Assembly (NCBI GenBank): GCA_013697915.1
Contig: JACCVY010000151.1
Location: forward strand, 1-33,697
Source: Blastocatellia bacterium
Lineage (GTDB): Bacteria > Acidobacteriota > Blastocatellia > Pyrinomonadales > Pyrinomonadaceae
Direction of reading: 5' to 3'
Length of the DNA stretch: 33,697 nucleotides
Numbering within the stretch: the stretch's first letter is position 1; the number at the start of each line of letters is the position of its first letter. Positions 7,990-17,489 of the stretch are shown piece after piece. Below the pieces are notes generated by a model. It saw only the letters and a list, made by a program, of their open reading frames with translations. It did not search any database and was not told where the DNA came from. A program made the translations under genes and the position numbers.

Positions 7990-8622
7990 GTGGTAAGAAG
8001 ATTGAGAATAGCTCGCGAAGGAATCATTTACATTCTGGTGCCGGCGGCACTGACTGTTCTGCTTATGCTATTTGGTTTAGGGCTGGCCGCGATTCCATTT
8101 GCCATCCTCACTGCCTTCATGGCCTTCTTCTTTCGCGATCCAAAACGAGAGCCGCCCGAGGATCCGCGTCTGGTGGTCGCGCCTGCTGACGGTCGAGTAA
8201 CCCGAGTCAAACAGGTGGAGGAAGGAAACCTGCAATCCGCAACGCTGGTGAGCATTTTCTTGTCACCGTTTGATGTCCACATTAACCGGGCGCCAATTGC
8301 GGGAGAGATTACAAACATCGCTTACACGCGGGGAAAGTTTTTGATGGCAACGGACGAGAATGCGAGTCTGGTTAACGAACAAAACGCCCTGACCATAAGG
8401 GGCGAACAAATCACCGTCGTTTGCAAGCAGATAGCGGGCATACTGGCGCGGCGAATTATTTGCTGGAAGCGAGCGGGCGAGAGGGTTTCGTTGGGAGAAC
8501 GTTTTGGCTTGATCAAATTCAGTTCGCGAACCGACGTATTGTTGCCGCCGCAGGTGGAAGTGTTGGTCCATGAGGGCGCGCGTGTGCGTGGTGGGGTCAC
8601 TATTATCGGGAGGATTCGATGA
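7990..8622 (+). CDS. psd: Phosphatidylserine decarboxylase, short type
   Basis: The enzyme converts phosphatidylserine to phosphatidylethanolamine at the inner membrane using a self-generated pyruvoyl group. The 210-residue length is that of the short, archaeal-like Psd class. There are one or two N-terminal hydrophobic segments (about 14-48), then the family motifs FFRDP, APADGRV, SIFLSPFDVHINR, YTRGKFLMATDENASLVNEQN and FGLIKFSSRTDVLLP. In most short Psds the last motif reads FGSR, with cleavage between Gly and Ser. Here the residue pair is S178-S179, so the Gly is replaced while the serine that becomes pyruvoyl is kept. Translation starts at GTG 7990, and the gene overlaps pssA by ATGA (8619-8622), linking two consecutive steps of the same pathway. 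Confidence 0.92.
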   Translation: MVRRLRIAREGIIYILVPAALTVLLMLFGLGLAAIPFAILTAFMAFFFRDPKREPPEDPRLVVAPADGRVTRVKQVEEGNLQSATLVSIFLSPFDVHINRAPIAGEITNIAYTRGKFLMATDENASLVNEQNALTIRGEQITVVCKQIAGILARRIICWKRAGERVSLGERFGLIKFSSRTDVLLPPQVEVLVHEGARVRGGVTIIGRIR

Positions 8623-9533
8623 GCACAGTCGCGCGTACGACAGGTCCAGGCGAACAAAAGAATCCGGAACGCCGCGGCTTGCGAAAAGGTTTATATCTAA
8701 TTCCTTCCGTTTTCACTGCCGCGAATATCGGGATGGGTTTTTATGCGGTGATGGCCGCAGTGCGTGGATTTCAGTTTGTTGGAGCAGGAAGTGAGAGCGA
8801 TCTTGCGCGTGCCGCGGTTTACCTAGATAACGCGGCCAAAGCGATTGGTTGGGCGGTTCTCTTCGACATGCTTGATGGCCGCTTGGCCCGGATGACGCGG
8901 ACGACAACGGAAATCGGTGTGCAATTGGATTCGATCGCAGACGTGGTCACGTTTGGCCTGGCGCCGGCAGTGCTCGCTTACGTTTGGGGTTATGGTGGAA
9001 CTTTGCAGGAAGGAAGCGACCTTCACAGCCTGGCGTGGTTTCTCTCGTTCATGTACCTGATGTGCGGAGGATTTCGCCTGGCGCGGTTTAATGTTCAATC
9101 CTCGCGGCCGCGAATTCTGGCCGAGGGCACCATCAAGATGGACAAGAAGAGCTTTGTAGGCTTGCCGATTCCGGTTGCGGGCGGGTTGATCGCGGCCATC
9201 ATTCACTTCGCTCCATCGCCCCTGGTGAAGTATGGACCAGAACGAGCTGAGCTCTATTCATTATTGTTGATGGCGCTGGTCGGATTCTTAAGTGTGCTGA
9301 TGGTTAGCACGCTCAGATTTTCAAGCTTCAAGACTGTCGGCACCCGCAGCCGCGGCATGCGCACCATAATCCTTGCCGTTGCCGTCGGCACGTTGATCTT
9401 TCTCTACTCTCGCTACGTACTCCTCATCCTTGTTATCGGCTACATCCTTCACGGCCTGCTTTCGCGACTGCTGGGCGTGTTTCGCCGCCGCCCAGAGGCG
9501 AGCGATGCTCCAGTGCAGGCGAACCTTCCTTAG
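8619..9533 (+). CDS. pssA: CDP-diacylglycerol--serine O-phosphatidyltransferase
   Basis: This membrane enzyme makes phosphatidylserine from CDP-diacylglycerol and serine, supplying Psd encoded just upstream. The complete CDP-alcohol phosphatidyltransferase signature D-G-x2-A-R-x8-G-x3-D-x3-D is present at residues 86-108 (DGRLAR ... G ... D ... D). The DNA encodes several hydrophobic helices and RLARFNVQSS, which is typical of bacterial PssA of the Bacillus type. A GGGAGG sequence precedes the overlapping ATG. At 304 residues it is somewhat longer than average because of a hydrophilic N-terminal ~25 residues and a basic C-terminal tail. The gene converges on the propeller gene, with stop codons only 31 bases apart. 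Confidence 0.95.
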   Translation: MSTVARTTGPGEQKNPERRGLRKGLYLIPSVFTAANIGMGFYAVMAAVRGFQFVGAGSESDLARAAVYLDNAAKAIGWAVLFDMLDGRLARMTRTTTEIGVQLDSIADVVTFGLAPAVLAYVWGYGGTLQEGSDLHSLAWFLSFMYLMCGGFRLARFNVQSSRPRILAEGTIKMDKKSFVGLPIPVAGGLIAAIIHFAPSPLVKYGPERAELYSLLLMALVGFLSVLMVSTLRFSSFKTVGTRSRGMRTIILAVAVGTLIFLYSRYVLLILVIGYILHGLLSRLLGVFRRRPEASDAPVQANLP

Positions 9534-9564
9534 CTTTCCCACAGCTTCAAACGCAAGCGGCCGC

Positions 9565-10731
9565 CTAATTTGTTTTTAAGGGCGCGACTTCACGCGGTTG
9601 TGAGAATGCGAGTAATCCGTGTTCAGTAGTCAATAAGACTACGCGTCCGACTGCGATCGGTGAGGCCGAAGTAGTAATCTCCTCACCAACGGGAAGGGAA
9701 TTAACCTGGCGTCCGTCGCGCAGTTCCAAAACGACCCCAGCCGAACTTGAAAGCGGCGTGAAGAGTGCCTCAAGTTCCGTGATGAGCGGCTGCGCCGAAA
9801 TTCTGCCCGGCATTTGCCGCTTCCACAATCGCTTACCCCTTAAAGAAAACTTGTATACATAGTTGTCGAGGGACGCCACCAGCAAATCTTCACCGGCGGA
9901 AACCACGGCCTGCACGCCTGCGCCAGTCCGCTTGCGCCAAAGTAGTGAGCCATTCGTGCTATTCACCGCGTACAGGTAATTGTCTGCCGAACCAAAATAC
10001 ACAATTCCGTCTTTGATCGCGGCCGGACCCCTCACTGGTCCTCGGGTCCGATAACGCCACAAGAGCTTCCCCGTTTGCTCATCCAGCACAACCAGATTGC
10101 CGTCTTCACTACCTGCATAAACGCGCGCGCCGGCAACCACTGGTTGGGAATTGAAAGGTGCGGAGTAGATGAAAGACCAGCGCACCACGCCCGTGCGACT
10201 GTCGAAAGCGTAGAGCGTACCGTCACTGCTGCCACCGAAGAGTTTGCCATTTGCGAGCGTCAGCGAGCCCTGAAGCGGCATAGCCAGGGTGTGCATCCAT
10301 TGCGTCACGCCACCTTCCTTGCCGAGCGCGCGCAAAGCGCCAGTTGCGCGACGTATGCCACTTTCAGGTTTCCCGGTTTCTGAGGCGACATATACGCTGC
10401 GATCGTCAGCAACGGGCGATGCCGAAAGCTCTCCGCCAAACTCTGAACGCCAATTCAGAGTTCCATCACCAGCTTTGAGTGAGATGATGATTCCGCCGGC
10501 TAGTGGCAAGTAGATCCGGTCCTGGTCCGAAGCAGGAGTCAGATTTAAAGTGAGGTCCGAGTTATACCGCCAGCCGACTGTCAGAGGCTGTGAAAGGAAT
10601 GCACGCGAATCCGATTTCGCCGTCGCTTCGCCGCCATTGCGTTTCTGCGAATAGCAAATCGCTGCGGCGCTTAGCATGAGCGCAAGAATTCCCGCAAACC
10701 ATCTGTATCGCTTCTCATTGCTTAATATCAT
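9565..10731 (-). CDS. PQQ-type beta-propeller protein (BamB-like)
   Basis: The N-terminus has a hydrophobic segment (FAGILALMLSAAAICY, about 12-27) after basic residues, so the protein is exported or anchored. The rest is a series of PQQ/PQQ-like propeller blades, recognisable as A-x-D-x2-T-G-x3-W units: LKAGDGTLNWR, FDSRTGVVRWS, LDEQTGKLLWR and VNSTNGSLLWR, each preceded by V-Y-x-G-S-x-D. About seven blades fit 388 residues. No dehydrogenase active-site motif is present, so it is not a quinoprotein enzyme. BamB is the best-known relative, but the family is broad and the role in outer-membrane assembly is only a possibility. It is transcribed opposite to guaA from a shared upstream region. 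Confidence 0.85.
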   Translation of the reverse strand: MILSNEKRYRWFAGILALMLSAAAICYSQKRNGGEATAKSDSRAFLSQPLTVGWRYNSDLTLNLTPASDQDRIYLPLAGGIIISLKAGDGTLNWRSEFGGELSASPVADDRSVYVASETGKPESGIRRATGALRALGKEGGVTQWMHTLAMPLQGSLTLANGKLFGGSSDGTLYAFDSRTGVVRWSFIYSAPFNSQPVVAGARVYAGSEDGNLVVLDEQTGKLLWRYRTRGPVRGPAAIKDGIVYFGSADNYLYAVNSTNGSLLWRKRTGAGVQAVVSAGEDLLVASLDNYVYKFSLRGKRLWKRQMPGRISAQPLITELEALFTPLSSSAGVVLELRDGRQVNSLPVGEEITTSASPIAVGRVVLLTTEHGLLAFSQPREVAPLKTN

Positions 10732-10744
10732 CGCGCGTCGCTTC

Positions 10745-10772
10745 TTGAGTTATTCCAATCCGAAAGTATAAT
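10745..10772 (+). promoter_or_regulatory. Predicted guaA promoter
   Basis: TTGAGT (10745-10750), a 16-base spacer and a perfect TATAAT (10767-10772) lie about 65 bases before the guaA start, in the divergent gap with the propeller gene. It is the best sigma70-like match in that gap. Confidence 0.5.
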
Positions 10773-10836
10773 TCAAAGTTTATTATTTCCGACTCTAACG
10801 GTTTGACGCGCGAAGCGCCACTCGAGGTTTTCTTTT

Positions 10837-12393
10837 TTGACACCAGCCACGCAACACGAAATTGTCATAATACTTGACTTCGGATCGCAATATACCCAGC
10901 TAATCGCCCGCCGCGTTCGTGAAGCCGGCGTTTATTGTGAGATTCTGCCCTTCAATACGCCGGTTGAAAGAATTATTGCGCGACAACCTAAGGGCCTGAT
11001 TCTATCGGGCAGTCCATCCTCGGTTTACCAGGAAGGTGCGCCGCGACCAGACGCAAAACTATTGCAGCTGCTTGATTGTCCGCTGCTCGGTATCTGTTAT
11101 GGCCTGCAAATTCTAGCCTTTGACATGGGTGGCGCAGTTCAATCTTCGCCCAATAGGGAATTCGGTTACGCGCGGCTGAAGCTGGTCGATTCCGGAAGTG
11201 CCTTGTTCCGCGGACTGCCTTCCGAAATGGACGTCTGGATGAGTCACGGAGATCAAGTGACGTCACTGCCCGACGGATTTCACGTCACGGCGCTGACTGA
11301 CGACGCGCTCAACGCGTTCGAGGATGCAAGTCGCAGAATATTCGGCGTGCAGTTTCATCCGGAAGTCGCGCATACACCGCTGGGCGCTACCCTGATCCGG
11401 AACTTCCTGTTTGAGATTTGTCATTGCCGCGGCGATTGGTCGCCGCAGGCAGTCATCGAAGAACAGATAAATAACATTCGGCAAGCGGTAGGAGAAAAAA
11501 GCGCAGTTGTATCAGGACTTTCAGGAGGCGTTGATTCCACGGTTGCCGCCGCACTGGTACACCGTGCCATCGGCGATCGTCAGACATGTATTTTTGTTGA
11601 CAACGGTTTGCTGCGAGACGGCGAATTTGATTCGACACTAGCGCTCCTGCAGCAGCGTATGAAATTACAAATTGAGGGCGTCCGCGCCGGCGAGCTTTTT
11701 CTTGGCGCGCTTAAGGGCGTTACCGATCCCGAGGAAAAGCGGAAGCGAATCGGCAAGGTCTTCATTGACGTCTTCGAAAGCAACGCACGACGGCTTGGCA
11801 ATGTTGAGTTTCTGGTGCAGGGCACTCTCTATCCCGATGTCATTGAATCTGTTTCCGTGCGCGGACCATCCGCAGTTATCAAGAGTCATCACAACGTCGG
11901 TGGCCTGCCGGAAAAGATGCACCTGAAATTGATAGAGCCGTTGCGCGAATTGTTTAAAGACGAAGTCAGGCTGATTGGGCGCGAGTTAGGGGTACCTGAA
12001 GAAATTCTTACGCGCCACCCCTTTCCCGGACCAGGATTAGCCGTGCGAATCATTGGAGAGGTAACCGAAGAGCGCGTCCGACTTTTGCAGGCGGCTGATC
12101 GCATTCTCGATGAAGAACTGCGGGCGGCGAGTTTGTACGATTCTGTTTGGCAAGCCTTTCCGGTTTTATTGCCGGTTTCAACGGTGGGCGTGATGGGTGA
12201 TGAGCGTACTTATGAAAAGGTCGTAGCCATTCGGGCCGTAACCAGCGTCGATGGCATGACGGCGGATTGGGCGCGGCTGCCACATGATGCGCTGGCTCGC
12301 ATTTCGTCTCGCATAATTTCCGAAATCCGTGGGATAAATCGAGTTGTCTACGACATTAGCTCTAAACCTCCCAGTACGATCGAGTGGGAATAA
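10837..12393 (+). CDS. guaA: GMP synthase (glutamine-hydrolysing)
   Basis: GuaA aminates XMP to GMP with ATP and glutamine. The N-terminal class I amidotransferase half has [14 protein letters not shown], the nucleophile C87 in LGICYGLQ, and the His174/Glu176 pair in GVQFHPEV. The ATP-pyrophosphatase half carries SGGVDS (229-234), and the C-terminal dimerisation domain ends in the conserved [15 protein letters not shown]. The 518 residues are a normal length for the single-chain enzyme. The only fitting start is TTG 10837; no ATG lies close upstream in frame. dnaE follows 114 bases downstream on the same strand. Confidence 0.97.
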   Translation: MTPATQHEIVIILDFGSQYTQLIARRVREAGVYCEILPFNTPVERIIARQPKGLILSGSPSSVYQEGAPRPDAKLLQLLDCPLLGICYGLQILAFDMGGAVQSSPNREFGYARLKLVDSGSALFRGLPSEMDVWMSHGDQVTSLPDGFHVTALTDDALNAFEDASRRIFGVQFHPEVAHTPLGATLIRNFLFEICHCRGDWSPQAVIEEQINNIRQAVGEKSAVVSGLSGGVDSTVAAALVHRAIGDRQTCIFVDNGLLRDGEFDSTLALLQQRMKLQIEGVRAGELFLGALKGVTDPEEKRKRIGKVFIDVFESNARRLGNVEFLVQGTLYPDVIESVSVRGPSAVIKSHHNVGGLPEKMHLKLIEPLRELFKDEVRLIGRELGVPEEILTRHPFPGPGLAVRIIGEVTEERVRLLQAADRILDEELRAASLYDSVWQAFPVLLPVSTVGVMGDERTYEKVVAIRAVTSVDGMTADWARLPHDALARISSRIISEIRGINRVVYDISSKPPSTIEWE

Positions 12394-12507
12394 ACCCCGA
12401 CCACCAGCACAATCGAACAGCCGTGATATAGTGTCACCCGTTCGTTTATTTAGGCCGTTCTTAACTGCGTTCGTCGCACTCAGACGACAGATGTTTCAAT
12501 AGGTTTT

Positions 12508-15500
12508 ATGCCGGAACAAAAGTTCGCCCACCTTCATCTGCACACCGATTACAGCCTGCTCGACGGCGCTATTCAAATCAAACCGCTGGCCAAGCGCACT
12601 GAAGAATTGGGCATGACCGCGTGTGCCATGACGGATCACGGCAACATGTTTGGCGCGATCTCTTTTTACAACACGATGAAGAGCCGTGGCATTAAACCGA
12701 TTATCGGGTGCGAGACCTACATAACCCGTGGTAACCGGCAGGAGCGCGCGGCCGCCGCCCCGGGCGAAAAAGCAAACTTTCATTTGATCCTGCTGGCGAA
12801 AGATCTTGAAGGTTATCGCAATCTTGTTCGCTTAACGTCCAAGGCGTACACCGAAGGCTTCTACTATAAGCCGCGAATAGATAAACAACTTCTCGCCGAG
12901 CATTCGAAGGGACTAATCGCACTTTCGGCGTGCATGTCCGGCGTTCCCTCGGCAATGTTGGCGCGCGACAATTGCGACGAAGCCGCGGCAGCCGCTGTTG
13001 AGTTCGAAGAAATCATGGGGAAGGGAAACTACTTCCTCGAGATTCAGGAACACGGCCTTGAGCCGCAACAGAGAATTCGCAAACCTTTAGTCGAGCTTTC
13101 GAAACGCACTGGAGTTCCGTTAGTTGTTACCAACGATGCTCATTACCTGATGCCCGAGGACGCGCGCGCGCACGACATCCTGCTCTGCATCGGCTCGGGG
13201 AAAACAGTTAACGAAACGAATCGCCTGCGCTATGCAAGCCCGAACTTTTATGTTCGTTCACCCGAAGAGATGTGGCGTGTCTTTGGCAGTGAATTGCCTG
13301 AAGCGTTATTGCGGACCGTGGAAATCGCCGAGCGGTGCGATCTGAAGCTTCCCGAGAACGTCAACCACCTGCCGAATTATCCGATCCCAGAAGGCGCCGC
13401 GTCGCCGGATGAGTATTTTGAGCAGGTTGTGAGGGATGGTTTCGAGCGCCGCCGCCAGCGAGTCTGGGAGCGGCAACAGTCACGAGGGGAGCTGAAGCAT
13501 CCAATCTCCGATTATCAGACGCGGCTGGTAAACGAGATCGCGATGATTAAGCAGATGGGCTTCGCCGGATATTTCCTGATCGTCTGGGACTTTGTCCGTT
13601 ACGCAAAGGAGCATGCAATTCCTGTCGGTCCGGGCCGTGGCTCTTCCGCCGGATCGTTGGTCGCCTACTGCCTCGAAATAACTGATGTAGACCCTTTACA
13701 CTATGACCTTATCTTCGAGCGATTCCTTAACCCCGGCCGCGTCTCGATGCCCGATATCGATATCGATTTTTGTGTAAGAGGGCGGGGGGATGTGATCAAT
13801 CACGTCGCAAACCTTTATGGACGCGATTCCGTGTGCCAGATCATTACCTTTGGAACCCTGGCTTCGAGGGCTGCCATCAAAGACGTCGGTCGAGCTCTGG
13901 AGATGCCCTATTCCGAAGTAGATCGAATCGCCAAACTGATACCGCCGCCAGTGCGCGGCCGCAACGTCACCCTCACCCAGGCGCTCGAGCAGGTGCCTGA
14001 GCTGCGGAAAGAGATCGAGACCAACCCCAACGTCAGGGACCTGATGGAAATCGCGCAACGGCTTGAGGGCTGTGCTCGCCACTCTTCCGTACACGCCGCG
14101 GGCGTGGTTATTTCGCCTGTTCCGCTTCAGGAGTTAATCCCCATCGCCGTCTCAGGGAAGGAAGAAGTAACGACTCAATATGTCATGTCGGACCTGGAGA
14201 AAACCGGCATGCTTAAGATGGATTTTTTAGCGCTTACTGCTTTAACCGTTATAAATGACTGCTTAAAGACGATTAAGCAACTGCTTGATGTTGAGATTAA
14301 CTGGCCGGATTTAGCGCTTAACGACGAGAAAACCATGGCAGTTTTCGGGGAAGGGCGCACTGAAGCGGTCTTCCAGTTTGAGTCCTCGGGTATGCAGGAG
14401 ATCTGCAGGAAGCTTAAACCCAAGGATGTTGAAGATCTTTCAGCTCTCAATGCGCTTTATCGCCCCGGGCCGCTGGACGGCGGCATGGTTGAGGAATTCA
14501 TTCAACGCCACCGCGGGCAGAAGACGGTGCGTTATCTCGTTCCCGAGATGAAGGACATCTTAAGCAACACCTTTGGCGTGCTGGTTTATCAGGAACAGAT
14601 CATGCAGTTGGCTCAGAAGCTCGCCGGCTACACACTCAGCGAAGCCGACCTGATGCGCCGCGCCATGGGCAAGAAAAAGCGCGAGGAGATGGCGCTGCAC
14701 GAAGAGAAGTTCGTCACCGGTGCAGTCGAACGCGGCATTAAAAAAGATAAGGCAGAAAAGATCTTCTCGCTGATGGCCAAGTTTTCTGACTACGGCTTTC
14801 CACGAAGCCATGCGGTCGCCTACGCCCACCTGGCCTTTCAAACTGCTTATCTGAAGGCGCACTTTCCGGAACACTTTTACGCCGCAGTGTTATCGAGTGA
14901 AGCGCAAGACGCGGCCAAGGTTTTCAAGTATTCGAAAGAGCTAAAGACCCAGGGCATCATGTTGTTGCCACCAGACGTCAACGAGAGCTTCTCAGGATTC
15001 ACTCCCCTTAGCGGCGCGATTCGGTATGGCTTGGCGGCAATCAAGGGCCTGGGCCAATCCACGGTAAACGCGATAATCGAAGCGCGTAAGGCGGGTCCGT
15101 TCAAATCATTTTTTGATTTCGCTGAACGCATGGATCAGGGAAGTATGAACAAGCGGGTGTTGGAAGGTTTAGTGGGCGGAGGCGCCTTTGACTCTCTGAA
15201 GCCGGAGACGCGCGAACTCCACGACTGGCGCGGCGCGCTGTCGAGTTCGATAGACGCAGCTTTATCCTGTGCTCAGCGGGCGAAGAGAGAACGCATCCAG
15301 GGACAGAGTGGTCTGTTTGCTTCGGTGGCTGATGACTCGGGCGTGGTTGAGCAGGTAGCGCCGGCGGCAACTCCCTGGACTCGTTCCCAGCTTTTGTTGG
15401 CAGAGAAAGCAGCGCTCGGGTTTTACGTCACAAGTCATCCGCTTTCCAATTATGCAGATGCACTGCAAGCGGCGAAGGCGCTCAAATCCATTGACCTGCT

Positions 15501-16038
15501 TACATTGGCTACCGGGTCGCGAGTAACTGTCGGAGGCATCATCAATGACTTGCAGCCGCGAACTACCAAGAAGGGGGACCGGTTTGCGCTGCTGCGGCTG
15601 GAAGATGAAGGCGGCGGTACGAAGTGTGTGCTGTGGCCGGAAACATTCCGGAAGTTTTCGGTCGTGGTAAGAAACGATCTGCCGGCACTGGTGAGCGGCA
15701 GGTTGGAAATCAGTGAAGACAGCCCCCCTTCGATCATCGTCGATCACGTGCAGAGTCTGGATGAAATGCTGAAGGCCAGGGAGCTGATGGTTCTACGACT
15801 TCCGCGGCCCGAAGATTCCGCAGAGGTGTTTGACGGCATTCTTCATCTGATTAACACTCATCCGGGAACTTGTGACATTGCCCTGGAAGCATCACTTGAC
15901 GATGGTTTATTAGTTCGTATTAAAGTGAATTCTTCGTTGCGCCTTGAGCGAAGCGAGAAACTGGAAACGGCATTAAAGCAGATGGGTTGCGGACTCAAGG
16001 TAGAAAGAATGGCTTTCGCAGCCAACGGTGGAAATTGA
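12508..16038 (+). CDS. dnaE: DNA polymerase III alpha subunit
   Basis: This is the replicative polymerase. Domains in order: PHP domain (HLHLHTDYSLLDG at the start, CAMTDHGNM), a C-family polymerase palm with catalytic PDIDIDF (D416, D418, D420) and the third acid D572 in LKMDFLAL, the fingers/thumb region with SSVHAAGVVIS and GFPRSHAVAYAHLAFQTAYLK, a clamp-binding motif QSGLF at 933-937, and an OB-fold near 1000-1065 (VTVGGIINDLQPRTTKKGDRFA). A C-terminal tau-binding-like region closes it. The 1176-residue length is that of a DnaE1 type. The start ATG 12508 lacks a strong ribosome-binding site. Downstream, only a repeat element separates it from accA. Confidence 0.97.
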   Translation: MPEQKFAHLHLHTDYSLLDGAIQIKPLAKRTEELGMTACAMTDHGNMFGAISFYNTMKSRGIKPIIGCETYITRGNRQERAAAAPGEKANFHLILLAKDLEGYRNLVRLTSKAYTEGFYYKPRIDKQLLAEHSKGLIALSACMSGVPSAMLARDNCDEAAAAAVEFEEIMGKGNYFLEIQEHGLEPQQRIRKPLVELSKRTGVPLVVTNDAHYLMPEDARAHDILLCIGSGKTVNETNRLRYASPNFYVRSPEEMWRVFGSELPEALLRTVEIAERCDLKLPENVNHLPNYPIPEGAASPDEYFEQVVRDGFERRRQRVWERQQSRGELKHPISDYQTRLVNEIAMIKQMGFAGYFLIVWDFVRYAKEHAIPVGPGRGSSAGSLVAYCLEITDVDPLHYDLIFERFLNPGRVSMPDIDIDFCVRGRGDVINHVANLYGRDSVCQIITFGTLASRAAIKDVGRALEMPYSEVDRIAKLIPPPVRGRNVTLTQALEQVPELRKEIETNPNVRDLMEIAQRLEGCARHSSVHAAGVVISPVPLQELIPIAVSGKEEVTTQYVMSDLEKTGMLKMDFLALTALTVINDCLKTIKQLLDVEINWPDLALNDEKTMAVFGEGRTEAVFQFESSGMQEICRKLKPKDVEDLSALNALYRPGPLDGGMVEEFIQRHRGQKTVRYLVPEMKDILSNTFGVLVYQEQIMQLAQKLAGYTLSEADLMRRAMGKKKREEMALHEEKFVTGAVERGIKKDKAEKIFSLMAKFSDYGFPRSHAVAYAHLAFQTAYLKAHFPEHFYAAVLSSEAQDAAKVFKYSKELKTQGIMLLPPDVNESFSGFTPLSGAIRYGLAAIKGLGQSTVNAIIEARKAGPFKSFFDFAERMDQGSMNKRVLEGLVGGGAFDSLKPETRELHDWRGALSSSIDAALSCAQRAKRERIQGQSGLFASVADDSGVVEQVAPAATPWTRSQLLLAEKAALGFYVTSHPLSNYADALQAAKALKSIDLLTLATGSRVTVGGIINDLQPRTTKKGDRFALLRLEDEGGGTKCVLWPETFRKFSVVVRNDLPALVSGRLEISEDSPPSIIVDHVQSLDEMLKARELMVLRLPRPEDSAEVFDGILHLINTHPGTCDIALEASLDDGLLVRIKVNSSLRLERSEKLETALKQMGCGLKVERMAFAANGGN

Positions 16039-16046
16039 GAGGCAGT

Positions 16047-16444
16047 GGGTCAGTTTTGATGTCCGATAAGCTTTAGCTTGTCGTAGCGCCGAGATAAACT
16101 AAAGGAAGGTCTGATTAAGGCAATGAACAGTTTATATGAGCCCGCGAAGCGCGGCGTCCGCAGAAAGCCTGGGGTGGAGCGAAGCGGAACCCCAGGATCG
16201 TTGACATATGATGCAAGAGCCCGCGAAGCGGGCGACAGCGACACATGAGAATAAATCGTAGCCTTTGCGCTTTCGCACGCTTCGCGCGCTCGGTTCTCTT
16301 ACCTGACGATAACCTGGGGTTCCGCTTCGCTTCACCCCAGGCTTTATGCTCGCGCCCGCTCCGCGGGTTAAGACAAAGCTAAGGCTTGATGGACTTGATC
16401 AGACGTTCCTAAGGTTTATCCGACATTTGCAGCCAAACTGACCC
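16047..16444. mobile_element. MITE-like element with terminal inverted repeats
   Basis: The gap between dnaE and accA is almost entirely a ~398-bp structure. Its ends are inverted repeats: GGGTCAGTTTTG...ATGTCCGATAA on the left and the complement of GGGTCAGTTTGG...ATGTCGGATAA on the right, with a further imperfect match inside (TAAACTAAAGGAAGGTCTGATTAA against TAAACCTTAGGAACGTCTGATCAA). An inner 33-base arm (16164-16196) pairs with 16313-16345 with a single mismatch. That arm is itself palindromic (CCTGGGGT ... ACCCCAGG). GCCCGC/GCGGGC hairpins also occur around 16212. No ORF of a transposase is present and no target duplication is obvious. It would fold into a long branched hairpin. Confidence 0.7.
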
Positions 16445-16468
16445 TACCAATTATCGGCGAAAAAGCAC

Positions 16469-17329
16469 GTGGCTAAATCCAAAAAGAAAGAAAAGACCGC
16501 AGAGGAATCGCCACCCCCAGGGACCGAGACCACTACGGCGTTTGAGCGTGTGCAGCTGGCGCGGCATCCGGATCGACCCTACACGCTTGATTTCATTGAA
16601 AGACTGTTCGATGAATTCGTTGAGTTGCATGGCGACCGAAGATTCGCGGATGACCCGGCGATCGTTTGCGGCTCGGCACGATTTCATGGCTTGCCAATCA
16701 TGGTTGTGGGTCATCAAAAAGGTCGAGATACGAAGCAACGCAGCTATCGAAACTTTGGCATGCCCAAACCTGAAGGCTATCGCAAGGCTTTGCGCGTGAT
16801 GAAGCTCGCCGAAAAATTTGGGCGGCCAATTTTGTCTCTGATTGACACACCCGGCGCCTATCCGGGAATAGACGCTGAAGAACGAGGCCAGGCCGAAGCA
16901 ATCGCCTTCAACCTGCGCGAGATGGCCAAATTGAAAGTGCCGGTGATTGTTACCGTCATTGGCGAAGGCGGATCGGGCGGAGCCTTGGCGATCGGCGTTG
17001 GCGATCAGGTGATGATGTTGGAGAACTCTATCTACTCCGTGATTTCACCGGAAGGGTGCGCCGCAATTCTTTGGAAAGATGCGAAGCTCGCCGACCAGGC
17101 TGCAACCGGTTTGCGGCTCACGGCGCAGGATCTATTTGCGGAAAACATTATCGATAAGATTATTAAAGAGCCGCCAGGCGGTGCGCATAATGATTATGAT
17201 CAGGCCGCGCGTTACCTCGATGCCGCCCTAAGCGAGTGCTTAGCACAAGCGGTCAGTTGTAGTCAGGAAGAGAGGTTGACGAGGCGCTACACAAAATTGC
17301 GCGCGTTCGGCCGCTGGGGCACAGCCTAG
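16469..17329 (+). CDS. accA: Acetyl-CoA carboxylase carboxyltransferase subunit alpha
   Basis: AccA works with AccD to move the carboxyl group from biotin to acetyl-CoA, the first committed step of fatty acid synthesis. Conserved blocks are all present: [54 protein letters not shown]-like [37 protein letters not shown] and [13 protein letters not shown]. At 286 residues it is shorter than E. coli AccA (319). The usual N-terminal helical region (about 35 residues before the QLARHP block) is replaced by a short Lys/Pro-rich leader from GTG 16469. The MITE-like element ends only 24 bases upstream, so the element probably provides or has displaced the promoter. Confidence 0.95.
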   Translation: MAKSKKKEKTAEESPPPGTETTTAFERVQLARHPDRPYTLDFIERLFDEFVELHGDRRFADDPAIVCGSARFHGLPIMVVGHQKGRDTKQRSYRNFGMPKPEGYRKALRVMKLAEKFGRPILSLIDTPGAYPGIDAEERGQAEAIAFNLREMAKLKVPVIVTVIGEGGSGGALAIGVGDQVMMLENSIYSVISPEGCAAILWKDAKLADQAATGLRLTAQDLFAENIIDKIIKEPPGGAHNDYDQAARYLDAALSECLAQAVSCSQEERLTRRYTKLRAFGRWGTA

Positions 17330-17460
17330 TTTTCTTCCTCACTTCCTGTAAGAATCCCAAATCTCACCAATAAAGAAACAAGGCTGGCATCATCATCACG
17401 CCAATACAAAACCCGCCGCCCTCCATCTAAAGGAAAGCCGCGGGCGATAACCGCAATCAT
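17326..17460 (-). CDS. Possible 44-residue protein downstream of ssb
   Basis: On the minus strand an ATG at 17460, 29 bases after the ssb stop codon, opens a 44-residue frame ([20 protein letters not shown]..., ending GSEEEN) whose stop overlaps the accA stop in a tail-to-tail arrangement. The CCTCC before the ATG is not a good ribosome-binding site. No family is recognised. It fills the otherwise empty gap and would be co-transcribed with ssb, but it may be chance. Confidence 0.25.
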   Translation of the reverse strand: MIAVIARGFPLDGGRRVLYWRDDDASLVSLLVRFGILTGSEEEN

Positions 17461-17489
17461 TTGGAGGCTCAACTCCGACTTACCCGATC

